Notes: generated by a model not told the origin, from the letters alone. A stretch of 64,000 nucleotides of DNA from Paenibacillus massiliensis 2301065 = DSM 16942 (GCF_000377505.1 NZ_KB898186.1:124001-188000); one strand, 5' to 3'. Positions 28,589 through 37,654 are shown, counted from the stretch's first letter. Numbers and translations: made by a program.

Positions 28589-29773
28589 TCATTGCTTGCC
28601 CGCGGCGGGTCCTATTCCATTTGCAGATTGACTTCGCATCGAAAGCGATATTATAGCTGGGAGGAGTGCAACTGCAACACCAATTGCCCCAGCCACGCCG
28701 ATCGACTGCAGTGAGAAACTTTCCACAACCACACCGCCAACAACAGCTCCCACCGCAATTCCCGATTGTATGAAAGATGTATTCAAGCTCAAGAGAATTC
28801 CCGATGCGCTTGGTGCCAAGCCAATCATATACACTTGCTGAACGGGCCCCGTAAACCAGGCAAAAAACGACCATAAAAGAAGCAACGGAAAGACAGCTAT
28901 AGAAGAATGAGCAAATACAGTCATCAGGAGCAAAATACCAGCGTGGATGATCAGGCTTCCATTCAATGTACGTGGAATACCCAACTTATCTGCACCATAT
29001 CCTCCAGCCTGGGCGCCAAGCAGACTTGCTATGCCGAAAGCAAATAGCGAAATGCTCACCATGCTATTGCTCATTCCAGTAATGTTCAGCAGAAATGGTG
29101 TAATAAACGTGTAAATAATCGTGTAACCAACCATCCAGAAGAAGCTGATCGACAAGGTTAATAAAAGCTGGGGATTTTTTAACAGGGCAAGTTGTTCTCT
29201 AAGAGGCACATTTGCCTCTCCCTTGGACTTTGGTATAGTGAATGAAATGACCAGCATCGCGATAAAACTAAGCAGCCCGATTCCGTAAAAGATCACTTTC
29301 CAGTCGTAGGTGCTTGCAATGACCCTTCCCAGAGGAACACCTAAAATAAGCGATAGATTAAATCCCATCATAATCGTTGCTATGGCAGTGCCTTGTTTGC
29401 CAGGTCCGGCAATTTGAGCAGAAACAGTTAGCGCAACCACCGTAAAGACACCGGTGCTAAGAGCTAAGATAACCCGAGCTCCAACAAGCATCGCATAGCC
29501 GTTCGTGACCACTGTGATCAGATTTCCAATAAAGAATAGCGCCAAAGCAGCCAACATGAGTTTTCTTCGGCTTATTTTTGAGGTAGCCGCAATGAGAATC
29601 GGAGTGCCAACCGCGTAAGCAATCGAATAAACCGAAATGAGTTGGCCAGCAGTAGCAATTGTTACGCCTACATCTCTGGAAACTAGATCCAATATTCCGG
29701 CAATTACAAATTCCGAAGTCCCCACTAAAAAACTAACAATAGCTAAAATATAGATTTTCCACGATTTAAGCAT
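28589..29773 (-). CDS. MFS efflux transporter (DHA1, AraJ/YdhP-like)
   Basis: 394 residues from ATG 29773 (AAAGAGGT upstream); the longer frame adds a non-conserved 38-residue extension that crosses an operator. Twelve helices. DHA1 signatures: FLVGTSEFVIAGILDLVSRDVGV in helix 1, SVYSIAYAVGTPILIA, and GARVILALSTGVFTVVALTVSA. Exports drugs or sugars by proton exchange; substrate unknown. A perfect palindrome stands 19 bp upstream, the same motif as at the arsR-type gene, so ArsR-family repression is inferred. Confidence 0.9.
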   Translation of the reverse strand: MLKSWKIYILAIVSFLVGTSEFVIAGILDLVSRDVGVTIATAGQLISVYSIAYAVGTPILIAATSKISRRKLMLAALALFFIGNLITVVTNGYAMLVGARVILALSTGVFTVVALTVSAQIAGPGKQGTAIATIMMGFNLSLILGVPLGRVIASTYDWKVIFYGIGLLSFIAMLVISFTIPKSKGEANVPLREQLALLKNPQLLLTLSISFFWMVGYTIIYTFITPFLLNITGMSNSMVSISLFAFGIASLLGAQAGGYGADKLGIPRTLNGSLIIHAGILLLMTVFAHSSIAVFPLLLLWSFFAWFTGPVQQVYMIGLAPSASGILLSLNTSFIQSGIAVGAVVGGVVVESFSLQSIGVAGAIGVAVALLPAIISLSMRSQSANGIGPAAGKQ

Positions 29774-29791
29774 CTTATTGTACCTCTTTCC

Positions 29792-29819
29792 AATTCTATA
29801 TATCTTGATATATAGAATT
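29792..29819. promoter_or_regulatory. Operator palindrome 1 (before the MFS gene)
   Basis: Perfect 13-bp inverted repeat, AATTCTATATATC and its complement around TT. The outer TTCTATAT/ATATAGAA matches two more sites at 29980 and 30323. Confidence 0.78.
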
Positions 29820-29834
29820 AAAGTTGATATAGGT

Positions 29835-29960
29835 TTACATTTTCTTTCCAGTTGAATCTCTTCTTGTCGCAGTCGTTCGTAAGGCATAACGCTTCCTGTA
29901 TTGGAATTGGTGTGGAGAAGTGTAGAGATTCCAAGTTCCAGTGTTGAGTGTTTTTTTCAT
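29835..29960 (-). CDS. Possible 41-residue peptide between the arsR-type and MFS genes
   Basis: ATG at 29960 has AAAGGAG nine bases upstream and follows operator 2. The product begins MKKTLNTGTWNLYTSPHQF, is basic and lacks membrane segments. I recognise no homolog. It could be a real small gene, a leader, or the 5' remnant of a lost gene. The reading is supported only by the ribosome site and operator placement. Confidence 0.35.
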   Translation of the reverse strand: MKKTLNTGTWNLYTSPHQFQYRKRYALRTTATRRDSTGKKM

Positions 29961-29979
29961 ATCCGTTCGCTCCTTTCAT

Positions 29980-30003
29980 TTCTATATTTCTAAATATATA
30001 GAA
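29980..30003. promoter_or_regulatory. Operator palindrome 2
   Basis: TTCTATAT (29980-29987) and ATATAGAA (29996-30003), an 8-bp dyad. Just upstream of the ribosome site of the 41-residue frame and downstream of the arsR-type stop codon. Confidence 0.68.
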
Positions 30004-30019
30004 TTTATTATCAAAAAAT

Positions 30020-30301
30020 TTACGCCAGTAAATATGGCGCAAATTTCTTTGCCACTTCTTGATTAACACTGTAGTGAATAAATGAACCGCTCTTTTGCGA
30101 CTGGATTAAGCCCGAATCCGTCAGTTGCTTAAGGTGATGAGATAATGTTGAGCCAGCCACGTTTCCAAGCTGTTCACTAATCGCGGTAACACATTGATTG
30201 CTTTCATTTACCAGCATTAATGCAATTTTTAATCGTGTAGGTTCACCTAGAGCCTTGTATACTTTAACAGCCTGCACGAGTTCGTGTTCAACATGATCCA
30301 T
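30020..30301 (-). CDS. ArsR-family winged-helix repressor
   Basis: 93 residues, typical small ArsR size. Helix-turn-helix: KALGEPTRLKIALMLVN, then QCVTAISEQLGNVAGSTLSHHLKQLTDSGLI, then the wing QKSGSFIHYSV. The metal-binding CxCxxC of ArsR/SmtB proper is absent; a single Cys (NQCVTA) precedes the HTH, so the signal may be thiol-reactive or organic, not a metal. AAAGGAAA ribosome site. It should bind the three repeated palindromes nearby, controlling itself and the MFS gene. Confidence 0.9.
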   Translation of the reverse strand: MDHVEHELVQAVKVYKALGEPTRLKIALMLVNESNQCVTAISEQLGNVAGSTLSHHLKQLTDSGLIQSQKSGSFIHYSVNQEVAKKFAPYLLA

Positions 30302-30322
30302 TATAATTTCCTTTCCATTTTG

Positions 30323-30350
30323 ATTTCTATGATTCTATAATTATAGAAAT
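30323..30350. promoter_or_regulatory. Operator palindrome 3 (before the arsR-type gene)
   Basis: ATTTCTAT (30323-30330) and ATAGAAAT (30343-30350); 28 bp overall, the same span as palindrome 1. It lies 22 bp upstream of the start codon, fitting autorepression. Confidence 0.75.
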
Positions 30351-30432
30351 GATGATACCACCTAATCGCTGCAGTGTAAAGAGAAAATAATGCCGTCGCC
30401 ACTTCAACTGAAAGACCAACACAGCGCGTTTT

Positions 30433-30612
30433 CTATTTATGTTTAGCAGGGAAAGCATGTTTCTTCGAGCTCCATGCAATAATTACAGCAAGGAGCAGCA
30501 GAACTAGCAACAGTCCCGGAAACACTTCTACTCCGCCTGACTACAGTATAAGGCCGCCAACAATTCCGCCTCCCGCGATTGCCAGATTCCAAACTGTGGT
30601 ATTGATCAGCAT
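30433..30612 (-). pseudogene. C-terminal remnant of an MFS transporter
   Basis: Minus-strand translation gives NTTVWNLAIAGGGIVGGLIL, an in-frame TAG, then a hydrophobic helix (EVFPGLLLVLLLLAVIIAW) and SSKKHAFPAKHK with a normal stop. This is the last two helices of a DHA1 transporter, comparable to the LNTSFIQSGIAVGAVVGGVVV segment of the intact MFS next door. The upstream part is missing or out of frame. It sits just upstream of the arsR-type gene, so it probably marks a lost efflux gene of the same regulon. Confidence 0.72.
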
Positions 30613-30659
30613 ACGAGAACTCCGTCAGTATGGGCATATCCACTAGTTAAATCCGTATT

Positions 30660-32288
30660 TCACTGCCCAGTATGCTCACGATACCAATCATTGGCCTCCT
30701 GCAGCACCTCGGCCCCCCCAGCACCCATAAATTCATGAACGAACTCGTCAAAATACGATAGGGGCTTCTCACCCGTGATGATGGCAACGTAGGCTTTGTT
30801 CTTCAGCTTCATCAGCTCGGGTCCATACCTGCTCAAGGCTGGGGTGGCAATCTCCAAGGCATTGTAGATACCGTCTCGGTCAAGCTTCTGCGTCGAGGCC
30901 CACTCTGCGCCCCGGTCTGTGGGCATCCGTGGTACCGTCATGCCAAGATTGGCGCCGATCTTGTTCTGATAGCTGAACATGCTGTTGTAGGGCGGCAGGA
31001 CGATGACATCCTTCCTGCTGGCATCAGCCCATTCCCAATGCTTGCCCATGACACCATAATTCATGGACGTATATTCGTCCAGATCGGGATTGGCACTGAC
31101 GTAATCCAGCATTTGCAGAATTCGCTCCATCTTGCCTGGCTCCTTGGCGGCATCAGCCCCGATAGCCGTGAAGCTCATCAGCATATCGTAGGCCTTGGAG
31201 CCTCGTTGTCCATAGGGTCCCGTGAAGGGCTGACCGAAGGTAATCCTTGCGTCAGGCTCCTTCGCGAGCAGCTCCCGAGCATTAAAGGTTGCGTCTACAG
31301 GTGACTCTTCCGCAGCCATCCCTTCGCGGTAGTGCAAGGTCTTGTAATCGCCCTGCTGGACCCAATGATAATAATTCCCCTTGGAGGTCATGCCGATTCT
31401 GCCCTGGATAAAGGCGTGCGAGAGGTGTTTGTAGCCGCCCTTGTTCTCACCAGTGATAAATTCGGGATCAATGACGCCATCCTGGTACCATTTGCGGAGG
31501 TATTGCAGAGACTCCTTCATCTCTGGCTCCAGAGCGCCGATGACCAGCTCCTGATCCTTCTTACCAAAATACAGCTGATCTGCGAAGACGATCTGACCGA
31601 AGGCGCCGAAGACAACATTCATGCCCTCACTCGATAGACCATAGGTATCCTTAAGGCCATTGCCGTCGGGATCGCCATTCGCAAAGGCATAGATGACCTT
31701 CTCGAACTCCTCCAGCGTCTCAGGTACCTTCAGACCAAGCGTGTCCAGCCAATCCTGGCGATACACCACTGGAATCCGGTAGATATTCGTAGGATTCACG
31801 ACAGGGATACCGTAATATTTGCCATCAATGGTGCCATAGTTTTCATAGGATGGAGCATGCTCACGGATCGCCTTCAAGAGGTTGGGGGCGTTCTGCTCCA
31901 GCATGTCTCTTGGTATCTCTGCGAGCATGCCTTGCTGCTGATACTTCAGAAGATCCTGCGGCTGTCTTATCCTGAACAGATCAGGAATGGCTCCTTGTGC
32001 CAGCTTCATGTCGAGTAGTGACTCATAGCGGTTATTCTCAAGGTTCCATATATCCAGTCGTACATTGAATTTGTTCTCGACATACCGAACCATCTCGGCA
32101 TCCTCCGGCACGGGGAGATTCTGATGCATCGTCCAGGAAATATGGAATTCAGGAGCAGCAGAGGCTACTGAGGCCTGAGGTTCGTCTATGTCTGTAGTGG
32201 ATCTCACTACCGAATCACAGCCGCTAATGAGGCCTAGCCATATGACTGCGGCAAGAACGCCGAAGCGCTGTAATCTCTTCATTTTCAT
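30660..32288 (-). CDS. Extracellular solute-binding lipoprotein (LipO/YtcQ type)
   Basis: 542 residues. Lipobox LISGC (Cys at about 24). Large binding protein of the kind paired with YtcP/YteP permeases for complex oligosaccharides: WTMHQNLPVPEDAEMVRYVENKF, then PDLFRIRQPQDLLKYQQQGMLAEI. It lacks neighbouring permease genes. The membrane AraC sensor directly upstream on the same strand (150 bp) suggests the two act as a sensing pair or a split transporter. GGAAGG ribosome site, nine-base spacing. Confidence 0.9.
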   Translation of the reverse strand: MKMKRLQRFGVLAAVIWLGLISGCDSVVRSTTDIDEPQASVASAAPEFHISWTMHQNLPVPEDAEMVRYVENKFNVRLDIWNLENNRYESLLDMKLAQGAIPDLFRIRQPQDLLKYQQQGMLAEIPRDMLEQNAPNLLKAIREHAPSYENYGTIDGKYYGIPVVNPTNIYRIPVVYRQDWLDTLGLKVPETLEEFEKVIYAFANGDPDGNGLKDTYGLSSEGMNVVFGAFGQIVFADQLYFGKKDQELVIGALEPEMKESLQYLRKWYQDGVIDPEFITGENKGGYKHLSHAFIQGRIGMTSKGNYYHWVQQGDYKTLHYREGMAAEESPVDATFNARELLAKEPDARITFGQPFTGPYGQRGSKAYDMLMSFTAIGADAAKEPGKMERILQMLDYVSANPDLDEYTSMNYGVMGKHWEWADASRKDVIVLPPYNSMFSYQNKIGANLGMTVPRMPTDRGAEWASTQKLDRDGIYNALEIATPALSRYGPELMKLKNKAYVAIITGEKPLSYFDEFVHEFMGAGGAEVLQEANDWYREHTGQ

Positions 32289-32380
32289 GCTGTGGAACCT
32301 TCCTATGCGTTATTCGGACTCGTAGGCTGCAGGCCAGCGGTAGATGCTTTTCATGTACAAGATGTCAGCTTCACGTCCGT

Positions 32381-32450
32381 TACGTCTGCTCTACGTGTGC
32401 TATGTCTGCTCTACGTGTGCTATGTCTGCTCTACTTGTGTTAGGTCTGCT
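32381..32450. repeat. 20-bp tandem repeat at the end of the AraC sensor gene
   Basis: About 3.5 copies with unit TATGTCTGCTCTACGTGTGC, starting 32381, 32401 and 32421. The last copy runs into the stop codon and final codons of the sensor gene, so the repeat may have grown out of the coding end. Confidence 0.8.
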
Positions 32451-34773
32451 TCAAAGTACGCAGGTAATTGCCTGGCGTACAGCCGTGGATTTCCTTGAAT
32501 TTTTTGATAAAATAAGCCGCTGTGCCATAGCCTACTGTAGCAGCGACCTGCTCGACAGTCATGTCGGTGGTCTCAATCAGCGCTTTGGCCTGCTCCATAC
32601 GCTGGTTGGTTATATAGCTTGTGTACGTGACACCGATTTCTTCCTTGAAGAGCTTGCTCAGGTACTTTGGACTGATATACACCTGTGCAGCAACCGCCTC
32701 AAGTGATAGATCCTCTGCCAGGTGGCTATGGATATACTCCCTCGCAAGTTCAATGCTGGAGACGGCACGTTCACTGTTGCGCTTTTCCATCTGCATAATA
32801 AAGTCGGCAACCACATCCACAAGCCAACTCCGGAACTCCAGAATATTCTGAATCTCCATATACTGATAGTACAAATCCAGCTTCCCTTGCTCAGGGTGGC
32901 TGTACCGAACATTCTTCATATAATCGGAGACGGTGAACACCGTGTTCGATAGTATAAAATGACAGTAATCCGCAGGATAGTTATCCTCGCGCATAGCGGC
33001 GACGAGCTGGTCAAGCACGATTGTGACTTCATCAGCTTGTCTGGCATGCAGCTTCTCACGGAAGCGGACGAGAATGGATTGTGGCAGCTCCTCCAAGCTA
33101 TGCTCTCGCTCCAGTAAATGATGATCCCGCAGAATCGGCATTTCCGGCAAGAAATACCCGTATTTCATCAAGGCTTGTGCCTTGTTATAGCTCTCATGGA
33201 TGTCCGTCAGCTCCTGCACCCAGGAGCCCCACGCGAGCTGAAAGTCCAGACTGAGTTGCTGCCGTCCTACCGTGAGTACGAATGAAGACAGCTCCTCCAG
33301 TAGCAGATTGTTCGCTTCTTCGGCACCCAGTATGATCACCAGCTTTTTGTCAGGCAGCTCTTCGGCAATGATGTGGCTTCGCGGATGGCTTAGTGAATGA
33401 CTATGCGACAGGGCATCCTCCTCCAGTTGCTTGATCATTTCATGTACCACATATTCCATATGGCTGGAGCTTAGCCGGGCGAACACTTCTCCAGAGTTCA
33501 CGACTATACAGGCATAATGGCGAAAATCATGCGGGAGACGCAGGTGACTTCGTTCATTCGACCATTCCTCACGGGAATAGCCATTGCGGAGCAGGGTCAG
33601 TATCGTATTATGCTTAATGACCGAGCTGCTCGCGAGCAGGGTCTCTTCAAGGCTGGAGACCTTATCGCTTAATCGAAGGAAGGCTGTGTCGATCAGCTTG
33701 AATTCATTCGTGACCTGTGCAGTCGCAGGATCGAGCGAATCCTTAATTTTGCCGACCAGCCGTTTGATCGGACTGTAGCTTGCTCTGGCCAGAAAGCCGG
33801 ATAGTGCAACACCGATCAGAATGACTAGCAGACAGATACCGAGAATCAGCTTCTGCACGACAATGGTCTTCTCATAATAGGAGCTGGCAGGCATGGCACT
33901 CATGATCTTCCAGCCTGTGGATGGAAGGGTCTCATAGGATACTACATAGGAGGTGTCATTGACCATATTGTGAAAACTTCCGCTCTCCGCAGAGGACATG
34001 AGGGCGTTGATCACCTCAGAGCCGTAAGCTTGAGTCGGCCCCTCCTGAGACAGATCGGAGATGCTGGTGCCAGAAGAATCTACTATAAACGTACTACTAT
34101 ATGGAGATGGCATCATATTTTGAATGATACCGTTAATGGCGCTTTCTTTGACATCAATAGCAATCATGAGATCGGCGTTCTCGCCAGATTCTTGAAAGGG
34201 GTAGCTGTGGGCATAAGTGATCAAGCCAGCATCATGGTTATCAGGCAGGCTGGATAGGGCATCAACTGGAACCGGACGGACTCCTGTCCATAGGCTACTG
34301 TGCTCGTTGCTTCGCATACCTTGGACCCAATCGGCCAGCACGCTCGAGCTACTGCCTTGATCTGCTTGATATTCAAGCCCGTAGATGGAAGAGAGCAGAA
34401 TATTCTGCTTCGGATTATATAGATGAATAGCATGTACGAGGTCCGAGTTGCTGGTTACTTTGGACTTAAGCAGCTCCTGCAGATCAATGACCCTGCTCAG
34501 GTTGCTGTCCAGGGATGAATCGGCGAACCATCGCACATCAGCGTTCCTGTTCAGTGAGATATCCAGATAGATCTGCTGGACTCGCTCCAGAACAGATGTC
34601 TCAATGGTATGAGCTGTATTCTCAAGAATCATCTGATGCTTGTCGTGTAATTCTTGTTTGTAGTTATTGGAGAAGTATATATAGAAGACAGAGCAGAGCA
34701 GCAGTACAATGACAAGCACAATAGAAATGTAGGAAAATGCCAGATTGGCGAATACGGAATTCCACTTTTTCAA
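32440..34773 (-). CDS. Membrane-bound AraC-family sensor-regulator
   Basis: 777 residues. Membrane helix at about 10-32, an extracellular dCACHE-like sensor (about 35-300), a second helix (ILGICLLVILIGVALSGFL, about 305-325), a HAMP-like linker, a YesN-type middle domain, and a double helix-turn-helix at about 675-775 (LSLEAVAAQVYISPKYLSKLFKEE, then YFIKKFKEIHGCTPGNYLR). Senses an external glycan or its binding protein and regulates transcription directly without a phosphorelay. TTG start with GGGAGGGAG upstream. The probable target is the lipoprotein gene downstream. Confidence 0.9.
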   Translation of the reverse strand: MKKWNSVFANLAFSYISIVLVIVLLLCSVFYIYFSNNYKQELHDKHQMILENTAHTIETSVLERVQQIYLDISLNRNADVRWFADSSLDSNLSRVIDLQELLKSKVTSNSDLVHAIHLYNPKQNILLSSIYGLEYQADQGSSSSVLADWVQGMRSNEHSSLWTGVRPVPVDALSSLPDNHDAGLITYAHSYPFQESGENADLMIAIDVKESAINGIIQNMMPSPYSSTFIVDSSGTSISDLSQEGPTQAYGSEVINALMSSAESGSFHNMVNDTSYVVSYETLPSTGWKIMSAMPASSYYEKTIVVQKLILGICLLVILIGVALSGFLARASYSPIKRLVGKIKDSLDPATAQVTNEFKLIDTAFLRLSDKVSSLEETLLASSSVIKHNTILTLLRNGYSREEWSNERSHLRLPHDFRHYACIVVNSGEVFARLSSSHMEYVVHEMIKQLEEDALSHSHSLSHPRSHIIAEELPDKKLVIILGAEEANNLLLEELSSFVLTVGRQQLSLDFQLAWGSWVQELTDIHESYNKAQALMKYGYFLPEMPILRDHHLLEREHSLEELPQSILVRFREKLHARQADEVTIVLDQLVAAMREDNYPADYCHFILSNTVFTVSDYMKNVRYSHPEQGKLDLYYQYMEIQNILEFRSWLVDVVADFIMQMEKRNSERAVSSIELAREYIHSHLAEDLSLEAVAAQVYISPKYLSKLFKEEIGVTYTSYITNQRMEQAKALIETTDMTVEQVAATVGYGTAAYFIKKFKEIHGCTPGNYLRTLKQT

Positions 34774-35035
34774 GATATACTCTCCCTCCCGCTGCGATTA
34801 TACACCACACCTTTCAGGGCTTATACACAAGAAACTGTCGAATTTCATTAACGGAATGTAAAATTAACACCTTCATTATAGACGATATTTGCTTGGTTTT
34901 TACATAAATCTTCATAAACTAGTGAGAGCATCCCAAATTGATATAAAGGAGAAATTGTTATATTGCTGTAGAGCACGCTCCGATGCTAGATTGGGGTCGA
35001 ATCGTTCGATATCCAAAAAGATGGGAGCAGACAAA

Positions 35036-37654
35036 TTGAAAAAGAAGTCCACTCGAAAGCTAGTATCTGTGACGTTGGGATTGATGTTGCTGTCCAATGG
35101 CGTTGCCTTAAATCCTTCTTATGCTGTATCGGGCGAGTCACGGACTCCATCCACGGTTGAACTACCGGCAGCTCCGGTATGGGGGCATTTTGTAGATACC
35201 TACAAAAATAATACTTCCGTAAATAAGGAGGTCTACTCGAACCCTTCGATCGGGGTATTGTCTGGCTTCCTGGAGCTGTGGACCCCGGGGGATTCCTGGG
35301 ATAACGGGACAAAGCTGAATAGTAGCGTGCTGGATGCCAACATTCAGTATGTGGTCAATACAGCTGCTACTCGCAGTGCTGCGGATGAGGAAAGAGCTTA
35401 CTACGATGACCGCAGGAATCAGACGTATGGGGCTGCTGACGGTCTGGGGTCTCTATCCGAGGTGTACCGTGAGAAGTCCGGCACATATACGACGATTACC
35501 AGCATTCCGGAGAATGCCACATCGGTCAAGTACAATGATGGCAATGGCTCCAATCAGGCGGGAGACTCCAACTCTGAGCTGGGCAAGATGGTTGACCTGA
35601 TCGGGAAGCTGCGCGGTAACTATGCTTCGACGACACCAGCGAAAAATTACTATAGCTATCCTAGACCGTACCGTTGGGCCAATGATACCTCCATTATCGT
35701 GCCTACACTGGTGCCTGCGATTAGTCAGACGCCAGCTACAGATGGTGGCTTCCCAAGCGGCCATACGAATGCGTCATATCTGGCTGCCCTGTCACTCGCT
35801 TATGCTGTGCCTGAGCGTTATCAGGAGCTACTGACCCGAGCCTCGGAAATGGGGAATAGCCGAATCGTTGCCGGGATGCACTCCCCGCTGGATGTAATGG
35901 GCGGACGTGTTATGGCGACGGCGCTGGCTGCAGCTACGCTGAATGACCCCGACAACGCCGAGCTAAAGAAGGCAGCGTATGATCAGGCGCATGAATTCCT
36001 GCTGACCGAAACAGGTACAGCAGAGGATCGCTTCAGCAATTATGATCAGAACAAGGCGCAATTCACTCAGCGTCTGACCTACGACTTCCCGCAGATTGCT
36101 TCGACTACGAAGCCTGTTAGCGTGCCTAAGGGTGCGGAGGTCTTGCTGGAGACTCGCCTGCCGTATCTGAGTGCGGAGCAGCGCCGCGAAGTGCTGGCTA
36201 CCACGGGTCTGCCATCCGGCTACCCCGTGCTGGATGATCCAGAGGGCTGGGGACGCTTGAATCTGTTTGCAGCGGCAGACGGATACGGTGCCTTCCATAA
36301 CGATGTAACGGTGACGATGGATGCCTATCAGGGTGGATTCCATGCAGAAGATCGCTGGCGCAATAACATCTCCGGCGTCGGCAAGCTGACGAAGGAGGGG
36401 GCAGGTACCCTGAAGCTGCAAGGCAGCAATACTTACTCCGGTGGTACACAGATCAATGCAGGTACCCTGGAAGGGGACTCTGCATCAGCCTTCGGTAGCG
36501 GTGATGTATTTAATAATGGGGGTACCGTTGTAGAGAATGTATATGGTGCCATGACGATTGGCGGTAACTTCACACAGACAGCCGGCAGTACTTTGGAGCT
36601 GAACCTGATTCGTTCCGATGACGTAGTCGATGTCCAAGGTACAGTCCAACTGGCAGGGGCCCTGCACGTAAAATTCGCAGATGGCTATGTACCAGGCAGA
36701 GGCTCGATTACCCTGATCACACATGGGGCTAACGAGCGGACAGGAAGCTTCGATGCCGTAACGATCACTGGCGTACCAAGTCAGTATAATGCCAAGATCG
36801 TCTATCAGACAGACAAGGTTGTGCTCTCCATCACGTCCAAGTCAAGCTCTGACAGCTCATCCGATGGCTCAGGCTCCACAGGCGGTACATCTGGTGGAAC
36901 GAACAACGGGGGAACGACGACAGGCGGGACAACTACGGGTGGAACAACCAGTGGCGGAACGACTCCTGCAACTCCTACTGATAATGGTGCATCCGAGCAG
37001 CCAAGCGGCGTGAACCCGTTCCAGTCGAACGTCATTACAAGGCAAGCTGTGCTGCAGGCGATCACTGATGCCATTGCTGTGGCAAGCAACAGAACGACAT
37101 CATTCAACGATACAGCTAATCATTGGGGTAGTGATACCGTTGGGACAGCGGTCAAGCTAGGAGTCGTTGATGGATACAGTGATGGTACCTTCCGCCCTGA
37201 CGCCACGGTGACGAGAGCGGAGTTCGTAGCGATGATTGCCCGTGCATTTGGTCTGACAGCGGGCTCGGCTTCCACTGATTTCAAGGATACCTCTGCTCAC
37301 TGGGCAGCAGGCTATATTGCAACGCTGGCGGAGAAAGACATTGTGAACGGATACGAGGATGGCAGCTTCAAGCCGAATGCGACCATCTCCCGTGCTGAAA
37401 TGGTAACGATCATTTCGCGTGTGCTGAATCTTGAGGTATTGGCTACAGGTACGCCAGCCAGCTTCACGGACGTGAGCAGCAATTACTGGGCAGCGCAAGC
37501 CATCCAGCAAGCCTCGTCTGCGAATCTGGTGCAGGGGATGTCTGCATCCACCTTCGTTCCTCAGAATCATGCTACTCGTGCCGAAGCCTTGACGATCATT
37601 ATCCGTGCTCTGAAGACGGATAGCTCTATTAGTGCATTAATTGAAGGGCTGTAA
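35036..37654 (+). CDS. Secreted PAP2 phosphatase with autotransporter-type repeat and SLH anchor
   Basis: 872 residues from TTG 35036, chosen because GGGAG lies eight bases upstream and a normal signal peptide follows (MKKKSTRKLVSVTLGLMLL, cut near SYA). The ATG 15 bases earlier has no ribosome site. PAP2/class A acid phosphatase motifs are complete: KNYYSYPRP (KX6RP, about 202), PSGH (about 240), SRIVAGMHSPLD (SRX5HX3D, about 276). A passenger-type beta repeat follows (LTKEGAGTLKLQGSNTYSGG, about 445-478), then a Gly/Thr linker and three SLH domains (about 687-872) that tether it to wall polysaccharide. It should dephosphorylate phosphomonoesters outside the cell. Confidence 0.88.
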   Translation: MKKKSTRKLVSVTLGLMLLSNGVALNPSYAVSGESRTPSTVELPAAPVWGHFVDTYKNNTSVNKEVYSNPSIGVLSGFLELWTPGDSWDNGTKLNSSVLDANIQYVVNTAATRSAADEERAYYDDRRNQTYGAADGLGSLSEVYREKSGTYTTITSIPENATSVKYNDGNGSNQAGDSNSELGKMVDLIGKLRGNYASTTPAKNYYSYPRPYRWANDTSIIVPTLVPAISQTPATDGGFPSGHTNASYLAALSLAYAVPERYQELLTRASEMGNSRIVAGMHSPLDVMGGRVMATALAAATLNDPDNAELKKAAYDQAHEFLLTETGTAEDRFSNYDQNKAQFTQRLTYDFPQIASTTKPVSVPKGAEVLLETRLPYLSAEQRREVLATTGLPSGYPVLDDPEGWGRLNLFAAADGYGAFHNDVTVTMDAYQGGFHAEDRWRNNISGVGKLTKEGAGTLKLQGSNTYSGGTQINAGTLEGDSASAFGSGDVFNNGGTVVENVYGAMTIGGNFTQTAGSTLELNLIRSDDVVDVQGTVQLAGALHVKFADGYVPGRGSITLITHGANERTGSFDAVTITGVPSQYNAKIVYQTDKVVLSITSKSSSDSSSDGSGSTGGTSGGTNNGGTTTGGTTTGGTTSGGTTPATPTDNGASEQPSGVNPFQSNVITRQAVLQAITDAIAVASNRTTSFNDTANHWGSDTVGTAVKLGVVDGYSDGTFRPDATVTRAEFVAMIARAFGLTAGSASTDFKDTSAHWAAGYIATLAEKDIVNGYEDGSFKPNATISRAEMVTIISRVLNLEVLATGTPASFTDVSSNYWAAQAIQQASSANLVQGMSASTFVPQNHATRAEALTIIIRALKTDSSISALIEGL
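36865..37010 (+). repeat. GGTT-type linker repeat before the SLH domains
   Basis: Short repeats encoding TGGT/SGGT blocks between the beta-repeat domain and SLH 1. Confidence 0.65.

Noticed and set aside
34889-35035. N-terminal extension of the PAP2-SLH protein
   Set aside because: It precedes the signal peptide and lacks a ribosome site; TTG 35036 has GGGAG at correct spacing.
35453-35764. Minus-strand frame opposite the PAP2 domain
   Set aside because: Overlaps conserved PAP2 motifs on the plus strand; no independent coding evidence.
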